In this document: one piece after another, positions 6,901 through 14,911 of the stretch | Layout of the letters: each line of letters starts with the position of its first letter | Position numbering within the stretch: position 1 is the stretch's first letter | Origin: Bifidobacteriaceae bacterium | GTDB lineage: Bacteria; Actinomycetota; Actinomycetes; Actinomycetales; WQXJ01 | Direction of reading: 5' to 3' | Length of the DNA: 23,354 nucleotides | Assembly (NCBI GenBank): GCA_031279575.1 | Contig: JAITIG010000047.1 | Span: 1-23,354, forward strand | The notes under the pieces: model-generated | What the model saw: only the letters and a program-made list of their open reading frames with translations | What the model was told of the DNA's origin: nothing | The model's database searches: none | Position numbers and translations under genes: made by a program

Positions 6901-8757
6901 CGCCACCTCCCGCTCCACCCCCAGCTGGGCCGCCTCCACCACCATCCGCCCCAGCCTGGGGTCCAGCGGGATGCGCGCCAAGGCCCACCCCACCTCCGTC
7001 AACTTGGTGCGCCCGGACTCGGAGGTGATGGCCGCCAACTCTTCCAGCAGTTTGACCCCGTCCGCCACCCCGCGCGCGTCCGGCGGCTGGACAAACGGGA
7101 ACCGGGCCACATCGCCCGGCGAGCGCGCCACCCCCACCGCGATCATCTGCAGAATCACCGCGGCCAGCGAGGTCCTGAGGATCTCCGGCTCGGTGAACTC
7201 ATCCCGGGCGGCGAAGTCCGCCTCCGAGTAGAGCCGGATGCACACCCCGCGCGCGATCCGCCCGCACCGGCCCGCCCGCTGGTTGGCGCTGGCCTGCGAG
7301 ATCGGCTCGATTGGCAGCCGCTGCACCTTGGTCGCTTTGGAGTAGCGCGAGATCCGCGCCGTCCCCGGGTCGATCACGTAGTGGATGCCCGGCACGGTCA
7401 GCGAGGTCTCGGCCACGTTGGTCGCCAGCACAATCCGCCGCCGCCCGTGCCGCTCGAACACCCGGTGCTGCTCGGCCGCGCTGAGCCGCGAATACAGCGG
7501 CAGCACCTCTATCCCCCCCGGCGCGCTCCCAGCCCACCCCCGCTCCCGCTGCCCGATGCCGCCCGCCACACCGGCGGCATCGGGCGGGCCACCCTGCCGC
7601 CCGCTCGCAGCCGACCCCCGCTGGCCGATGCCGTCTCCCGGCCCGGCGGCATCGGGCGCGCCACCCTGCCGCCCGCTCTCAGCCGACCCCCGCTGGCCGG
7701 CGCCGTCTCCCGGCCCGGCGGCATCGGGCGGGCCACCCTGCCGCCCGCTCCCAGCCGACCCCCGCTGGCCGGCGCCGTCTCCCGGCCCGGCGGCATCGGG
7801 CGGGTGGCGCTGTTTGGCGGCCGCACGCGAGCCGCCTACCAGGGAAATCGCGCCCAGATCGGCGGCCAAGGCCTCGGCCGCGTCGCGGATCTCGCGTTCG
7901 CCGGAGCAGAACACCAAGATGTCGCCGTCGCCGGCGCGGAGCAGTTCGCGGGCGGCGTGGGCGATGGCGGCGGGCTGGTCCTCCGGCACGCCAGCGGCGC
8001 CGGGCGGGCGGTAGCGGACCTCGACCGGGTAGGTGCGGCCGGTCACGTGGACCACCGGGGCGGGGCGGCCCGGCGCGCCGAAGTGGGCCGCGAACAACTC
8101 CGAATCGATGGTGGCGGAGGTGATCACCACCTTCAAATCCGGCCGCTTGGGCAGCAGGTTCGAGATGTAGCCGAGCAGGAAGTCGATGTTCAGCGAACGC
8201 TCGTGGGCCTCGTCGATGATGATCGCGTCATAGGCTCTGAGCTGCGGATCTTGCTGGATTTGGGCCAGCAGCACGCCATCGGTCATGACTTTGAGGCGGG
8301 TGGCGGCGCTGGAGTGGTCGGTGAAGCGGACCTGGTAGCCGACCGGCCCGCCGAGGGGCGCGCCGAGCTCCTGGGCGATCCGCTCGGCCACCGAGCGGGC
8401 GGCGATCCGCCGCGGCTGGGTGTGGGCGATCATCCGCCGCCGCCCCGGGGCCGGGCCCCCGCCCGCCCGCTTGGCCCCGGCGGCGGCTCTGGACCCGCTC
8501 GCCCCTGCGGCCCCAGCCGCGGTCCCGCTCGCGCCCGCGGGCGCCACCGCGCCGCCGCCGTAGCCAAGCTCCAACAGGATCTTGGGGATCTGGGTGGTCT
8601 TGCCGGAGCCGGTCTCGCCCGAGACGATAACCACCTGGTTGGCCTCGATGGCGCGCGCGATCTCGGCCCGCTTGGCGCTGACCGGCAGCTGGGGCGGGTA
8701 GGCGATGCTCAGCGGCGGCCCGCCCTTCGGATTCGGCACCGAGCCATTGTCTCCCAT
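3913..8757 (-). CDS. hrpA: ATP-dependent RNA helicase HrpA (DEAH/RHA family)
   Basis: 1614 residues, against roughly 1300 for typical HrpA. Helicase motifs are intact: Walker A GETGSGKT (47-54), motif Ia with T-Q-P-R-R-I-A-A-R, DEAH box (182-185), SAT (214-216), N-V-A-E-T-S-L-T-V-P-G-I (about 447-458) and Q-R-A-G-R-C-G-R (about 495). After the core come the winged-helix/ratchet region and a long C-terminal part of the DUF3418 type seen in bacterial HrpA. The excess length is explained by four low-complexity inserts at about residues 68-107, 316-412, 710-810 and 1285-1345, three of them internally repeated. HrpA homologues act in mRNA processing and in rescue of stalled or collided ribosomes. 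The ATG start has only a weak ribosome site. The stop is 35 bp before the antitoxin start, so read-through into the toxin-antitoxin pair is possible. Confidence 0.95.
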   Translation of the reverse strand: MGDNGSVPNPKGGPPLSIAYPPQLPVSAKRAEIARAIEANQVVIVSGETGSGKTTQIPKILLELGYGGGAVAPAGASGTAAGAAGASGSRAAAGAKRAGGGPAPGRRRMIAHTQPRRIAARSVAERIAQELGAPLGGPVGYQVRFTDHSSAATRLKVMTDGVLLAQIQQDPQLRAYDAIIIDEAHERSLNIDFLLGYISNLLPKRPDLKVVITSATIDSELFAAHFGAPGRPAPVVHVTGRTYPVEVRYRPPGAAGVPEDQPAAIAHAARELLRAGDGDILVFCSGEREIRDAAEALAADLGAISLVGGSRAAAKQRHPPDAAGPGDGAGQRGSAGSGRQGGPPDAAGPGDGAGQRGSAESGRQGGAPDAAGPGDGIGQRGSAASGRQGGPPDAAGVAGGIGQRERGWAGSAPGGIEVLPLYSRLSAAEQHRVFERHGRRRIVLATNVAETSLTVPGIHYVIDPGTARISRYSKATKVQRLPIEPISQASANQRAGRCGRIARGVCIRLYSEADFAARDEFTEPEILRTSLAAVILQMIAVGVARSPGDVARFPFVQPPDARGVADGVKLLEELAAITSESGRTKLTEVGWALARIPLDPRLGRMVVEAAQLGVEREVAILVAALTIQDPRERPLDAQAQADQAHARFTDPASDFLGLLNLWEYLREQRAGGSSSAFRRLVRSEYLNYLRIREWQDLVKEVRRAARAALAASPAKGAKPAKPAKPAMAAQAAPAAKAAKAAGTGGAAVAAQAARVGTAGQTAKAAKPAMAAQAAPAAKAAKAAGTGGAAVAAQAARVGTAGQKAKAPPGEAAPCAPPDQPGGAAGWRRVWPADLIHRALLTGLLSQIGMLRTADARGQGPDRRKAGRAAPGAPKGRGEYQGARGVKFAIHPGSALKRKPPAWLMAAELVETSRLWARGCAAINPEWVEAAAPHLARRTYAEPRWSAKRGQGVITERVLVYGLPVVAGRVVALAPVDPALARELFIRHALVQGEWTTHHRFYQANRDLLERVEELAARSRSSSHAISEPDLFDFYDRRIPDSAVSTRHFDAWWKKAGRATPDLLTLTAEGLAEGALEARAGFPDQWRQGPLALPLTYEYAPGAAQDGVTCHIPVQYANQVRPAGFDWQVPGLRQDLVAALIKGLPKPHRAELLPARDTARQAVERLGEPADWLGPDGQIMPLTSALTKVFADLRGVGVPGEAWAPQAVPAHLRINFQIEDPSGRVMAAGPDLRAAVARATPEVSAAIQRVVAASERPRPPGPGAAAPPPRWQLARDGLTTWDFGDLPAEVAAEAPPDAARPPSAATSPGAVRAPSGPSLDAARAPSAAKAPGAVRAPADQASAANSAGAGLQVRGYPALVPRSGGVDLKLLTSAAEAAAATPVGVRELLLGELALPTGRLTSRLAPAVALPLAASRYPSVEALARDAQAMVVDAAVARAGLPRTQAAYQELRAALRDSLEDQAHQALVAASGLVALGRQIEADASRVRELAVLNSVVDIKDHLAALLGAGFLTRAGRARLADLRRYLKGDEYRLPRLGLARAREEQALWLLGDLRQTYEAALAAAGAPTPPALAEIPWMLEELRISLLAQPLGTAYPVSEKRVRRALGAARASRL
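4720..4890 (-). repeat. Pro/Ala/Ser-rich repeat insert in HrpA
   Basis: Degenerate units reading D-A-A-R-[PA]-P-S-A-A-x-x-P-G-A-V-R-A-P occur twice or more, at about residues 1285-1345 of HrpA. Frame is kept. The DNA also contains one copy of the octamer GGCATCGG (4867-4874). Confidence 0.7.
6351..6602 (-). repeat. Two-copy 126-bp direct repeat inside hrpA
   Basis: Units begin with TTTGGCCGGC at 6351 and at 6477, a 126-bp spacing (42 codons). They are nearly identical over their length and code Ala/Lys/Gly-rich peptide (M-A-A-Q-A-A-P-A-A-K-A-A-K-A-A). The near identity suggests a recent duplication or ongoing homogenisation. The insert lies in the middle of HrpA, at about residues 710-810. 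Confidence 0.85.
7553..7805 (-). repeat. 72-bp tandem repeat array inside hrpA
   Basis: Repeat landmarks GGCGGCATCGGGCG start at 7573, 7645, 7717 and 7789, an exact 72-bp period (24 codons). Each unit codes a peptide like P-P-D-A-A-G-P-G-D-G-[AI]-G-Q-R-G-S-A. The array lies within the second RecA-like half of HrpA, between the strand ending I-S-L-V-G-G-S and the one starting I-E-V-L-P-L-Y-S, that is in a surface loop. Copies differ by only a few bases. Confidence 0.9.
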
Positions 8758-8846
8758 CGCCGGTTGGACCTAGAACTCGCCCCCGGCGCCTGATCGCCGG
8801 CGTCAGGCAGATGCGGGCCAGGGGCGGCGGCAAGGGGCGCGCAAGG

Positions 8847-8862
8847 CGGCCCAAACGGGCCG
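8847..8862 (-). terminator. Short GC hairpin after the symporter gene
   Basis: CGGCCC (8847-8852) pairs with GGGCCG (8857-8862) over a 4-nt loop, about 30 bp past the symporter stop and before hrpA. There is no U-tract, so termination is only a weak inference; the hairpin itself is perfect. Confidence 0.3.
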
Positions 8863-8893
8863 TTGACCTGCGGAAACGCCAGTCCGGGCGGCG

Positions 8894-10450
8894 TCAGGCG
8901 CTGGGCGGGCCTTCCGGGGCCGGGGCGTCAGCCGGGGCCAGCGCTGGCAACTCGTCCCCCGCCTCGCCGCCCATTGGCGCCTCAGACTCATCTGGCGCCT
9001 CCCCGGATGGCGCGGGCGCGCCATCCGGGCCGCCCTCACCGGAGACAAAGGCGCGAATGGTGCCCGCCACCTCTTTCTCGTCGTAGAGCTTGTAGAAAAT
9101 GAAGGCGGGGACGCAGACAATCAGCGCCACCAGGGCGGTGGCCCGCACCCCCGCCACCGTGGGCAGGTCATTGGTGGAGCCCAGATAGATCAGCAGGCCC
9201 ACCACCGCCGGGATCAGCGTCCCGGGAATGGCCAGCATGATGCTTTGGGCGGCGGCGAAGATCCCGGCGCGGGTGCGCCCGGTGCGGATGGTGTGGTACT
9301 GGGTGATGTCCGTGAACGTGGCGTGGAGAAGGAGGTTGATAGAGGTTATCGGGAAGCCCAGAATCAAGGCCAGGATTAGCATCAAATTGACGTAGCCGCT
9401 CATCGCGCCCTCGCCGGCCAAGCCCGCCCAAAACTCCCCCACGGGGGCGGTCCCCAGCAGCTTGCCGACCGGCTTGTAGAAGTAGAGCAGCAGGTAGGCC
9501 GCGGCGCACACCACAACAGACGCCAGCATCAGCTTCTTCTTGCCGATGCGCCGCGAAACCATCAGGACAGGCGGGTAGAACAAGAATGACACCACAATCA
9601 TCAAAATAAGGAAGAACGAGCTCATGCCGCCCTTCATGCCGAACAGCACATCGACGTAGAACTGCAGGGTGGTAGTGGTGACGCTGGCCGCAAAGGACAG
9701 CAGCACCGCGCCGGTGACCAGCATCAGGAACGGCCGGACGCCCAGGATCTCGCGCAGGCCCTTGAACAGCGGGGTGCGCTCCTGCTCGGGCGGATTGGCC
9801 GGCGCGAAGTCGGTCTCCCGTATGAACAGCGCCGGGGGCAGCATCAGCAGCAGCGCCGCCAACGGGAAAACGCTCAGCAAGATCCGCCAAGCGGCGATCG
9901 GCTCCGCGCCGCCGGCCCGCATTCCCTCCACCAGGCCGGGCACCAGCGACAAGACCATGGTGCCGGCCAAGCCCACGGCGGTGCGGATGGCGAACACGCG
10001 CAGCCGGCGGTGGCTGTCCGCGACCACCTCCGGGATCAGCGCCTGCAGGTTGATGTCGTAGACCGAGCGGGTGAAGGAATAGGCCAGGAACATCACCAGC
10101 ACCCACAGCGCGTTGAACCAGCTGACAGTCGGCACCGGGGCAAAGAACACCAAAATCGCGAAGACCACGGCGGGCAGGAGGGCTCGGCGCATCATCGGGA
10201 TGCGCCGCCCCTTGGGGTTCTTCGAATTGTCACCCCAGGAGGCCACCACCGGGTCGATCAGGAAATCAAACAGCAGCGAGAGGCCCTGGATGATCCCAAT
10301 CCAACCGATCGGAATCAATAGCGGCAGCCCCACCTCTTCTGTGGGGGCGAAAAAACGGAGCGTGTAGAGGCCAAAACTGGAGGTCATCAAGCCAGGACCA
10401 GAAGTCCCGACGGCGATCATGATCAGTTTGCCGGTGCTGAGGCGTTTCAT
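8894..10450 (-). CDS. GPH-family (MelB-like) sugar:cation symporter, MFS fold
   Basis: 518 residues from the ATG at 10450 (M-K-R-L-S-T-G-K-L). A longer frame begins inside the upstream gene and has no membrane-protein character before this Met. About twelve hydrophobic segments are visible. The family signature lies between helices 2 and 3: D-P-V-V-A-S-W-G-D, then K-G-R-R-I-P, the form seen in glycoside-pentoside-hexuronide:cation symporters. The last 55 residues are an acidic Gly/Pro/Ala-rich cytoplasmic tail. The family moves sugars or sugar acids with Na+ or H+, and the substrate cannot be read here. The gene lies 85 bp downstream of the serine hydrolase on the same strand, so co-transcription is likely. 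Confidence 0.88.
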   Translation of the reverse strand: MKRLSTGKLIMIAVGTSGPGLMTSSFGLYTLRFFAPTEEVGLPLLIPIGWIGIIQGLSLLFDFLIDPVVASWGDNSKNPKGRRIPMMRRALLPAVVFAILVFFAPVPTVSWFNALWVLVMFLAYSFTRSVYDINLQALIPEVVADSHRRLRVFAIRTAVGLAGTMVLSLVPGLVEGMRAGGAEPIAAWRILLSVFPLAALLLMLPPALFIRETDFAPANPPEQERTPLFKGLREILGVRPFLMLVTGAVLLSFAASVTTTTLQFYVDVLFGMKGGMSSFFLILMIVVSFLFYPPVLMVSRRIGKKKLMLASVVVCAAAYLLLYFYKPVGKLLGTAPVGEFWAGLAGEGAMSGYVNLMLILALILGFPITSINLLLHATFTDITQYHTIRTGRTRAGIFAAAQSIMLAIPGTLIPAVVGLLIYLGSTNDLPTVAGVRATALVALIVCVPAFIFYKLYDEKEVAGTIRAFVSGEGGPDGAPAPSGEAPDESEAPMGGEAGDELPALAPADAPAPEGPPSA

Positions 10451-10535
10451 TCTGCCGATAGTAGTGAGTTCCCCGGCCCCGCGGTAGACCGCGGCGCAAA
10501 CCCAAGCGGCCCGATTTTCGCCGCCGCCGGGGCGG

Positions 10536-11981
10536 CTAATCCGCCTCGGCCGGGGCCACTCGCTCAAACCGGATCGGGTGCTTTAGCTCAGGCTCGAGAA
10601 AGGCGCAAAAGGCCGCCCCGCCCTCGAAGTAGCTGGGCACCGCCAGCGGCACGTCCCCGGAGTCGATCGCCCAGTCCGCCGCTGCCCCCGGGCGCAGGTG
10701 GTAGCTTCTGCCGCCAGCCCGCAGCCGCGGGCCGTCCGGGCCGCTGGCGATGCGCACCCGCCCGTAGCCGGGGTGCTCGTAAACCCCGGCGCAAGCGGCC
10801 GGCAGGGGGCGGGCCTCCTCGGCCACAGCCTCGCGGTACTGGCGCAGTTCTTCGGCGGTCCGCTCGGCTTGGCGCGCCAGGTAGAAACCCGGCCAATCGT
10901 GCATCTCGCCGCCCAGGACGGCATCGGCCATCTGGCGCAGCAGCAGCATGGGCGCGGGCGAATCGTTCTGGTTTGCCAGCACCGCCACGGCCAGGCCGTG
11001 TTCCGGCATGAAGCCGACCATGCTCTTGAAACCCCGCAGCGTGCCGCCGTGGTGGATCAGCACCGCGCCCCGGTGGCGCTCCACAAACCAGCCCAAACCG
11101 TAGGCCTGGGACTGCGTCAGCGGTGTCTCGTAGGGGGCCATCTCGCCTGGGCCGATAGGCATTTGCGGGCTGTGGAGCGCGTCAACGGCTTGGGGGGACA
11201 ACGCCAGCGGCCCAGCCGCCGCGCCTTTCCCCCGCCCGGCGCCGTGCAGCGCCAAGTTGGCCCGCCCCCACGCCAGCAGATCGCGCAGGCTGAGGCTGAG
11301 CGAGCCGGCGCAGGCCAGCGAGTCGGTTGGGATCGGTTCGATGGGCTGGGCGGTGGCGCCATGGGTGATCAGGGGGCGGGCGTAGTTGTCGTCGTAGCGC
11401 TCGTATTCCCGCCAGGCGGTGTAGGCGCGGGTCAGGCCCAGCGGCGCGAAGATCCGTTGGCGCACCACCGCGCCCCAGGGTTGCCCGGTGAGGCGCTCGA
11501 CCAGGCGGGAGGCCAGGGCGAACATGTGGTTTTGGTAGCCGAAGCGCTGCCTCAGCTCCCAGGCTGGCTCCAGGTAGCGCAGGTAGGCGATGGTTTGGGG
11601 CAGGGTGGCGTCCGCCCGCGTGAACTGGGTGACATCGTGCCGGGGCAGGCCGCTGCGGTGGGTCAGCATGTCGCGCGCGGTCAGCTGCTCGGTCAGCGGC
11701 TGGCTCCACAGCTCGAGCTCGGGCAGATGGCTTTTGACCGGGGCGTCGAGTTCGAGGCGGCCTTCATCGACCAGCATCATGACGCAGGAGGCGATGAAGG
11801 CTTTGGACGAGGACGCGATGGGGTAGACGGTGTCCGCGTCCGCCGGCCCCGCGCCCAGCCCGCGCTGGCCGGCGCAGTGGTACCACACCTGGCCGCCCCA
11901 GGCCGCGCCCGCCGCCACCGAGGGGGCGTTGGACACCTGGCGCGCCTGGTCGACCATGTTCTTGAAATCAGCCTGGCGCAC
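10536..11981 (-). CDS. Serine hydrolase, beta-lactamase/class C PBP fold
   Basis: 481 residues from a GTG at 11981. TAGGAG lies about 7 bp upstream, which supports this start. The catalytic set of the family is present: S-x-x-K at 57-60 (A-S-S-S-K-A-F), Y-x-N at 149-151 (F-G-Y-Q-N-H) and H-G-G at 311-313 in the KTG position. The C-terminal 110 residues (from about 370) form a separate small beta-rich domain of the type that follows the hydrolase in many such proteins. There is no clear signal peptide, so it is probably cytoplasmic. Members are esterases, D-aminopeptidases or peptidases, and the substrate is unknown here. It is divergent from the alpha/beta hydrolase at 12147 and upstream of the symporter, which suggests a role in processing an imported small molecule or peptide. 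Confidence 0.9.
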   Translation of the reverse strand: MRQADFKNMVDQARQVSNAPSVAAGAAWGGQVWYHCAGQRGLGAGPADADTVYPIASSSKAFIASCVMMLVDEGRLELDAPVKSHLPELELWSQPLTEQLTARDMLTHRSGLPRHDVTQFTRADATLPQTIAYLRYLEPAWELRQRFGYQNHMFALASRLVERLTGQPWGAVVRQRIFAPLGLTRAYTAWREYERYDDNYARPLITHGATAQPIEPIPTDSLACAGSLSLSLRDLLAWGRANLALHGAGRGKGAAAGPLALSPQAVDALHSPQMPIGPGEMAPYETPLTQSQAYGLGWFVERHRGAVLIHHGGTLRGFKSMVGFMPEHGLAVAVLANQNDSPAPMLLLRQMADAVLGGEMHDWPGFYLARQAERTAEELRQYREAVAEEARPLPAACAGVYEHPGYGRVRIASGPDGPRLRAGGRSYHLRPGAAADWAIDSGDVPLAVPSYFEGGAAFCAFLEPELKHPIRFERVAPAEAD

Positions 11982-12083
11982 AGCCTGCTCCTATAGCGGT
12001 AGATCCGGAAAAACGCAGCCGGCCCGCCGCCCGATGCCGCCCCCCTCGGCCCGGCGCGTCAGGGCCGCCTGCTGGCCGGGTCG

Positions 12084-12089
12084 ATTATA
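12084..12089 (-). promoter_or_regulatory. Possible -10 element in the divergent promoter region
   Basis: In the 165-bp gap between divergent genes the minus strand reads TATAAT (complement of 12084-12089), and the plus strand reads TATAGT at 12086-12091. This is the most AT-rich spot in the gap. No convincing -35 is seen for either direction, so this is a weak call. Confidence 0.3.
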
Positions 12090-12146
12090 GTCAACAGCGA
12101 AAATGGTGCGCCCCGGGCGCACGGACCGACGCGAAGGCGCTGAGCG

Positions 12147-13127
12147 ATGCCGAAACCCGAGTATTTCGAGGAGTATCTGACCACCGAGGCGCCGCAGTAT
12201 CTGCTGCACTTCCCCGCCCGCCGGCCGGCAGCCCCGGGCGGGGGACCGGCGCCGGTGGTGTTGTTTGTCCACGGCGGGCCTGGGTTTTCCCAGACTTTCA
12301 TGGGCTACCGGATCAAAGAGCTGCTGGGCGAGGCGGCCACCCTGGTGTTCTGGGATCAGCGCGGCGCCGGCAAGAGCCTGGCGGCGAGCACTTGGCCCGT
12401 GCCCTACACCATCGCCATGGCGGACGTGAAACGCGATATGGAAGCGGTGGTGGCCCACCTCAAACAGCGCTACCGCCAGGACAAAATCATTGTCATGGGG
12501 CACTCGTGGGGCTCCATCCTGGGCAGCCTCTACGCCCTTGAGCACCCCGCCGACCTGCTGGCCTACATTGGCATTGGCCAGGTGGTCGAGATGCGGGAGA
12601 ACGAGCGCCGGGCCTGGCTGGAACTGCGCGCCCGCATCAGCCGGGCGGGCAACCGGAAAGACCTGGCCGCGCTGCCCGCCTGGGACAGCCTGGCCTACCC
12701 CGTGGGCCCGGGCAAGCCGCCGCCCAACTGGCAGGTGTTTTTCCGGTTGCGCCGCAAGTATCAGATGGTTGTCCAGATTGGCTGGCGCGATGTGCTGACC
12801 TTTGTGCGCAATCCGGTGTTCGCGTGGTCGGATTTCTCGTTCTTGCGCGGCCGGGTGGAGCGCTTGCGCTGGGACCTGGTGCGCTACTTGGAGGGGTTTG
12901 ACCTGCGCCGGGAGGGTTTCGACTACCAGGTGCCGGTGGCCTACATCTTGGGGGCGGATGACACGGCGGCCTCGGCCAGCTTGGCGGCGGAGTACTTTGA
13001 GCAGTTGCGCGCCCCCGCCAAACTGCTCACTGTTATCCCGGACAGCGGGCACAATCCCTTCGGCCAGGCGCCGGCGGCTTTCGCGGCCGCCTTCGGCCAG
13101 GCGCTGAAGCTGATTGGGGAAGCTTGA
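12147..13127 (+). CDS. Alpha/beta hydrolase, proline iminopeptidase-like
   Basis: 326 residues. Motifs in order: oxyanion-hole H-G-G-P-G (42-46), W-D-Q-R-G-A-G-K-S (69-77), nucleophile elbow G-H-S-W-G with Ser120, acid candidate D271/D272 (G-A-D-D) and catalytic His302 (D-S-G-H-N-P). HGGPG plus DQRG-x-G-x-S is typical of the prolyl aminopeptidase (peptidase S33) group, whose members release N-terminal residues from peptides or hydrolyse related amides. There is no signal peptide, so it is cytoplasmic. A purine-rich GAAGG lies about 9 bp before the ATG. The stop overlaps the TTG start of the M20 peptidase (TTGA), which implies coupled expression. Substrate specificity is not determined by the sequence. 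Confidence 0.9.
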   Translation: MPKPEYFEEYLTTEAPQYLLHFPARRPAAPGGGPAPVVLFVHGGPGFSQTFMGYRIKELLGEAATLVFWDQRGAGKSLAASTWPVPYTIAMADVKRDMEAVVAHLKQRYRQDKIIVMGHSWGSILGSLYALEHPADLLAYIGIGQVVEMRENERRAWLELRARISRAGNRKDLAALPAWDSLAYPVGPGKPPPNWQVFFRLRRKYQMVVQIGWRDVLTFVRNPVFAWSDFSFLRGRVERLRWDLVRYLEGFDLRREGFDYQVPVAYILGADDTAASASLAAEYFEQLRAPAKLLTVIPDSGHNPFGQAPAAFAAAFGQALKLIGEA

Positions 13128-14899
13128 GCGCCGCGGCGCCGGAGACGGCGGCCCTCATCCCGGCGCCGGACGCGCTGGCGGGGGCGTTGGCCCCGGGGGC
13201 ATTGGCGGCGCTGGTGGTGGTTGGGGCGCTGGTGGCGGCCGCGGCCGCCTTGGCGGCGGTGGTTTTGGCGCGCGCCTGGCGCTTCCATCCGCCCGCCGCG
13301 CCCCCCAGCGACGCGGCTGATTTTGACCCGGGACCCGTCCCGCCGGCGGCGCTGGAACGCCTGAGCGCGGCGATCCGCATCCCCACAGTCAGCCAGCTCG
13401 ACTACGACCAGACCGATTTCGCCCCCTTTGACCAGTTCAAAGCCTTCTTGGCGACCAGCTTCCCGCTGTTCCACCAGCACTGCGAACTCGAAGTCGTCAA
13501 CGGCTACGCCCTGGTCTACCGCTGGCCAGCCGCCCCTCAAAACGACCCCCCCAGCACCCAAGCAGCCAGCGCCGGCGCCGGCGCACCCAGCCACGCTCCC
13601 GCCAGCGCCGCCGATGCCGCCCCCACGGCCAGCCGCGTTGCCTCCAGCGCCGCCGCCGCCGCCGCACCCAGCCACGCTCCCGCCAGCGCCGCCGGCGCCC
13701 CCGCGGGCGGCGACCTTGACGGCATCGGCGCTCTTGCGGGCGGGCCAAGCGGCGGCATCGGCGGGCGGGGGCTTGAACCGATCGCGCTGATGGCGCACTA
13801 CGACGTGGTGCCGGTCGAGGCCGGCACCGAGGCGGCCTGGCAGCAGCCGCCCTTCTCCGGGGCGGTGGTGGACGGCATCGTCTGGGGGCGGGGAACCCTT
13901 GACATCAAAAGCCAGCTGACGGCGCAACTCGAGGCCGCCGAAGGCCTGATGCGGGCGGGCTTCCGCCCCCGCCGCGACGTCTACTTCTGCTACGGGCACG
14001 ATGAAGAGACCGGCGGGCAGCGCGGCGCCGCAAAAATAGTCGAACACCTCAAGCGACGCGGCATCCGCCTGGCCGGCGTGCTCGACGAGGGCGGGCTGGT
14101 GCTCAGCGGCGCCCTGCCCGGCGTGGGCGTGCCCGTGGCGCTAATCGGCGTGGCGGAGAAAGGCCTCAGCAACTACCGCTTCCGGGTCGAGGGCGCGCAG
14201 GGGCATTCCTCGACCCCGCCGCCGCACACCTCGCTGGGGTTGGCCGCCCAGCTCATCAGCCTGATCGAGCGCCACCCCAGGCCGGCCCGGCTGATCCCGC
14301 CGGTCGAGGCGATGCTGCGCCAACTGGCCGGCCAGATGGGTTTCGCCACCCGCCTGGCGCTGGCCAACCTGTGGCTGTTCCGCCCGCTGCTGCTGCGCCG
14401 GCTGGCCGCCACCCCCGCCACCAACGCTTTGGCCCGGACCACCTTCGCCGTCACGATGTCGTCCGCCAGCCAGGCCGCCAACGTGCTGCCCAAAACCTCT
14501 CACTTCACGCTCAACGCGCGCATCCTGCCCGGTGACACCCCCGCCGGGGTGCGGCGGCACTTTGAGGCGCTGATCGCGCGGGCGGGGATCGACGCCCGGG
14601 TCGAACCGATTTTGGAGCAAGAGGCCTCCCCCACCTCGCCGTCAGATTCCGCCTTCTACCGCTCGGTTGAGCAGTTGGCCCGCGAGTTTTACCCGTCCGC
14701 GCTGGTCGCGCCCTATCTGGTGGTGGGCGGCACCGACGCGCGCAAGTTCCACGCCCTGGCGCGCGACGTGCTGCGCTTCACTCCGATGCGCCTGACCGAC
14801 GCGGACCGCCAACGCGTCCACGGCGCGGACGAGTGCATCAGCCTGGCCAACTACGCCCGCATGATCGCCTTCTACAACCGCCTCCTCAGCCAGCAATAG
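13124..14899 (+). CDS. Membrane-anchored M20 metallopeptidase (PM20D1/CPS1-like)
   Basis: 591 residues from a TTG at 13124 that overlaps the upstream TGA; GGGGAA a few bases upstream supports it. A single hydrophobic segment (about 26-50) precedes the enzyme domain. Zinc-site residues of the family are visible: H225-x-D227 (A-H-Y-D-V-V-P), D260 (G-R-G-T-L-D-I-K), E294-E295 (H-D-E-E-T-G-G), D321 (L-D-E-G-G) and a late His in R-V-H-G-A-D-E. The order matches M20 carboxypeptidases of the CPS1/PM20D1 branch, which hydrolyse peptides or N-acyl amino acids. An Ala-rich insert (about 138-215) separates the first strand pair from the zinc loop and has two copies of an 81-bp unit. It forms an operon with the alpha/beta hydrolase and ends 12 bp from the convergent ABC gene. 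Confidence 0.9.
   Translation: MSAAAPETAALIPAPDALAGALAPGALAALVVVGALVAAAAALAAVVLARAWRFHPPAAPPSDAADFDPGPVPPAALERLSAAIRIPTVSQLDYDQTDFAPFDQFKAFLATSFPLFHQHCELEVVNGYALVYRWPAAPQNDPPSTQAASAGAGAPSHAPASAADAAPTASRVASSAAAAAAPSHAPASAAGAPAGGDLDGIGALAGGPSGGIGGRGLEPIALMAHYDVVPVEAGTEAAWQQPPFSGAVVDGIVWGRGTLDIKSQLTAQLEAAEGLMRAGFRPRRDVYFCYGHDEETGGQRGAAKIVEHLKRRGIRLAGVLDEGGLVLSGALPGVGVPVALIGVAEKGLSNYRFRVEGAQGHSSTPPPHTSLGLAAQLISLIERHPRPARLIPPVEAMLRQLAGQMGFATRLALANLWLFRPLLLRRLAATPATNALARTTFAVTMSSASQAANVLPKTSHFTLNARILPGDTPAGVRRHFEALIARAGIDARVEPILEQEASPTSPSDSAFYRSVEQLAREFYPSALVAPYLVVGGTDARKFHALARDVLRFTPMRLTDADRQRVHGADECISLANYARMIAFYNRLLSQQ
13560..13770 (+). repeat. Ala-rich insert with 81-bp repeat in the M20 peptidase
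   Basis: CACCCAGCCACGCTCCCGCC starts at 13584 and again at 13665, an 81-bp spacing (27 codons), coding A-P-S-H-A-P-A-S-A-A. Three copies of the octamer GGCATCGG/CCGATGCC occur in or beside the insert (13611, 13721, 13754). Confidence 0.75.
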
Positions 14900-14911
14900 C
14901 CGGCCCGGCGG

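Noticed and set aside
7553..7805. CRISPR array
   Set aside because: The repeats are head-to-tail 72-bp units without unique spacers and lie in frame within hrpA.
6088..8793. 901-codon open frame on the plus strand opposite hrpA
   Set aside because: It is an Arg/Pro/Gly-rich antisense shadow typical of high-GC DNA, with no motifs; the minus strand holds an intact HrpA.
11590..11990. Plus-strand small frames opposite the serine hydrolase
   Set aside because: They are antisense to a gene with intact catalytic motifs and have no independent support.
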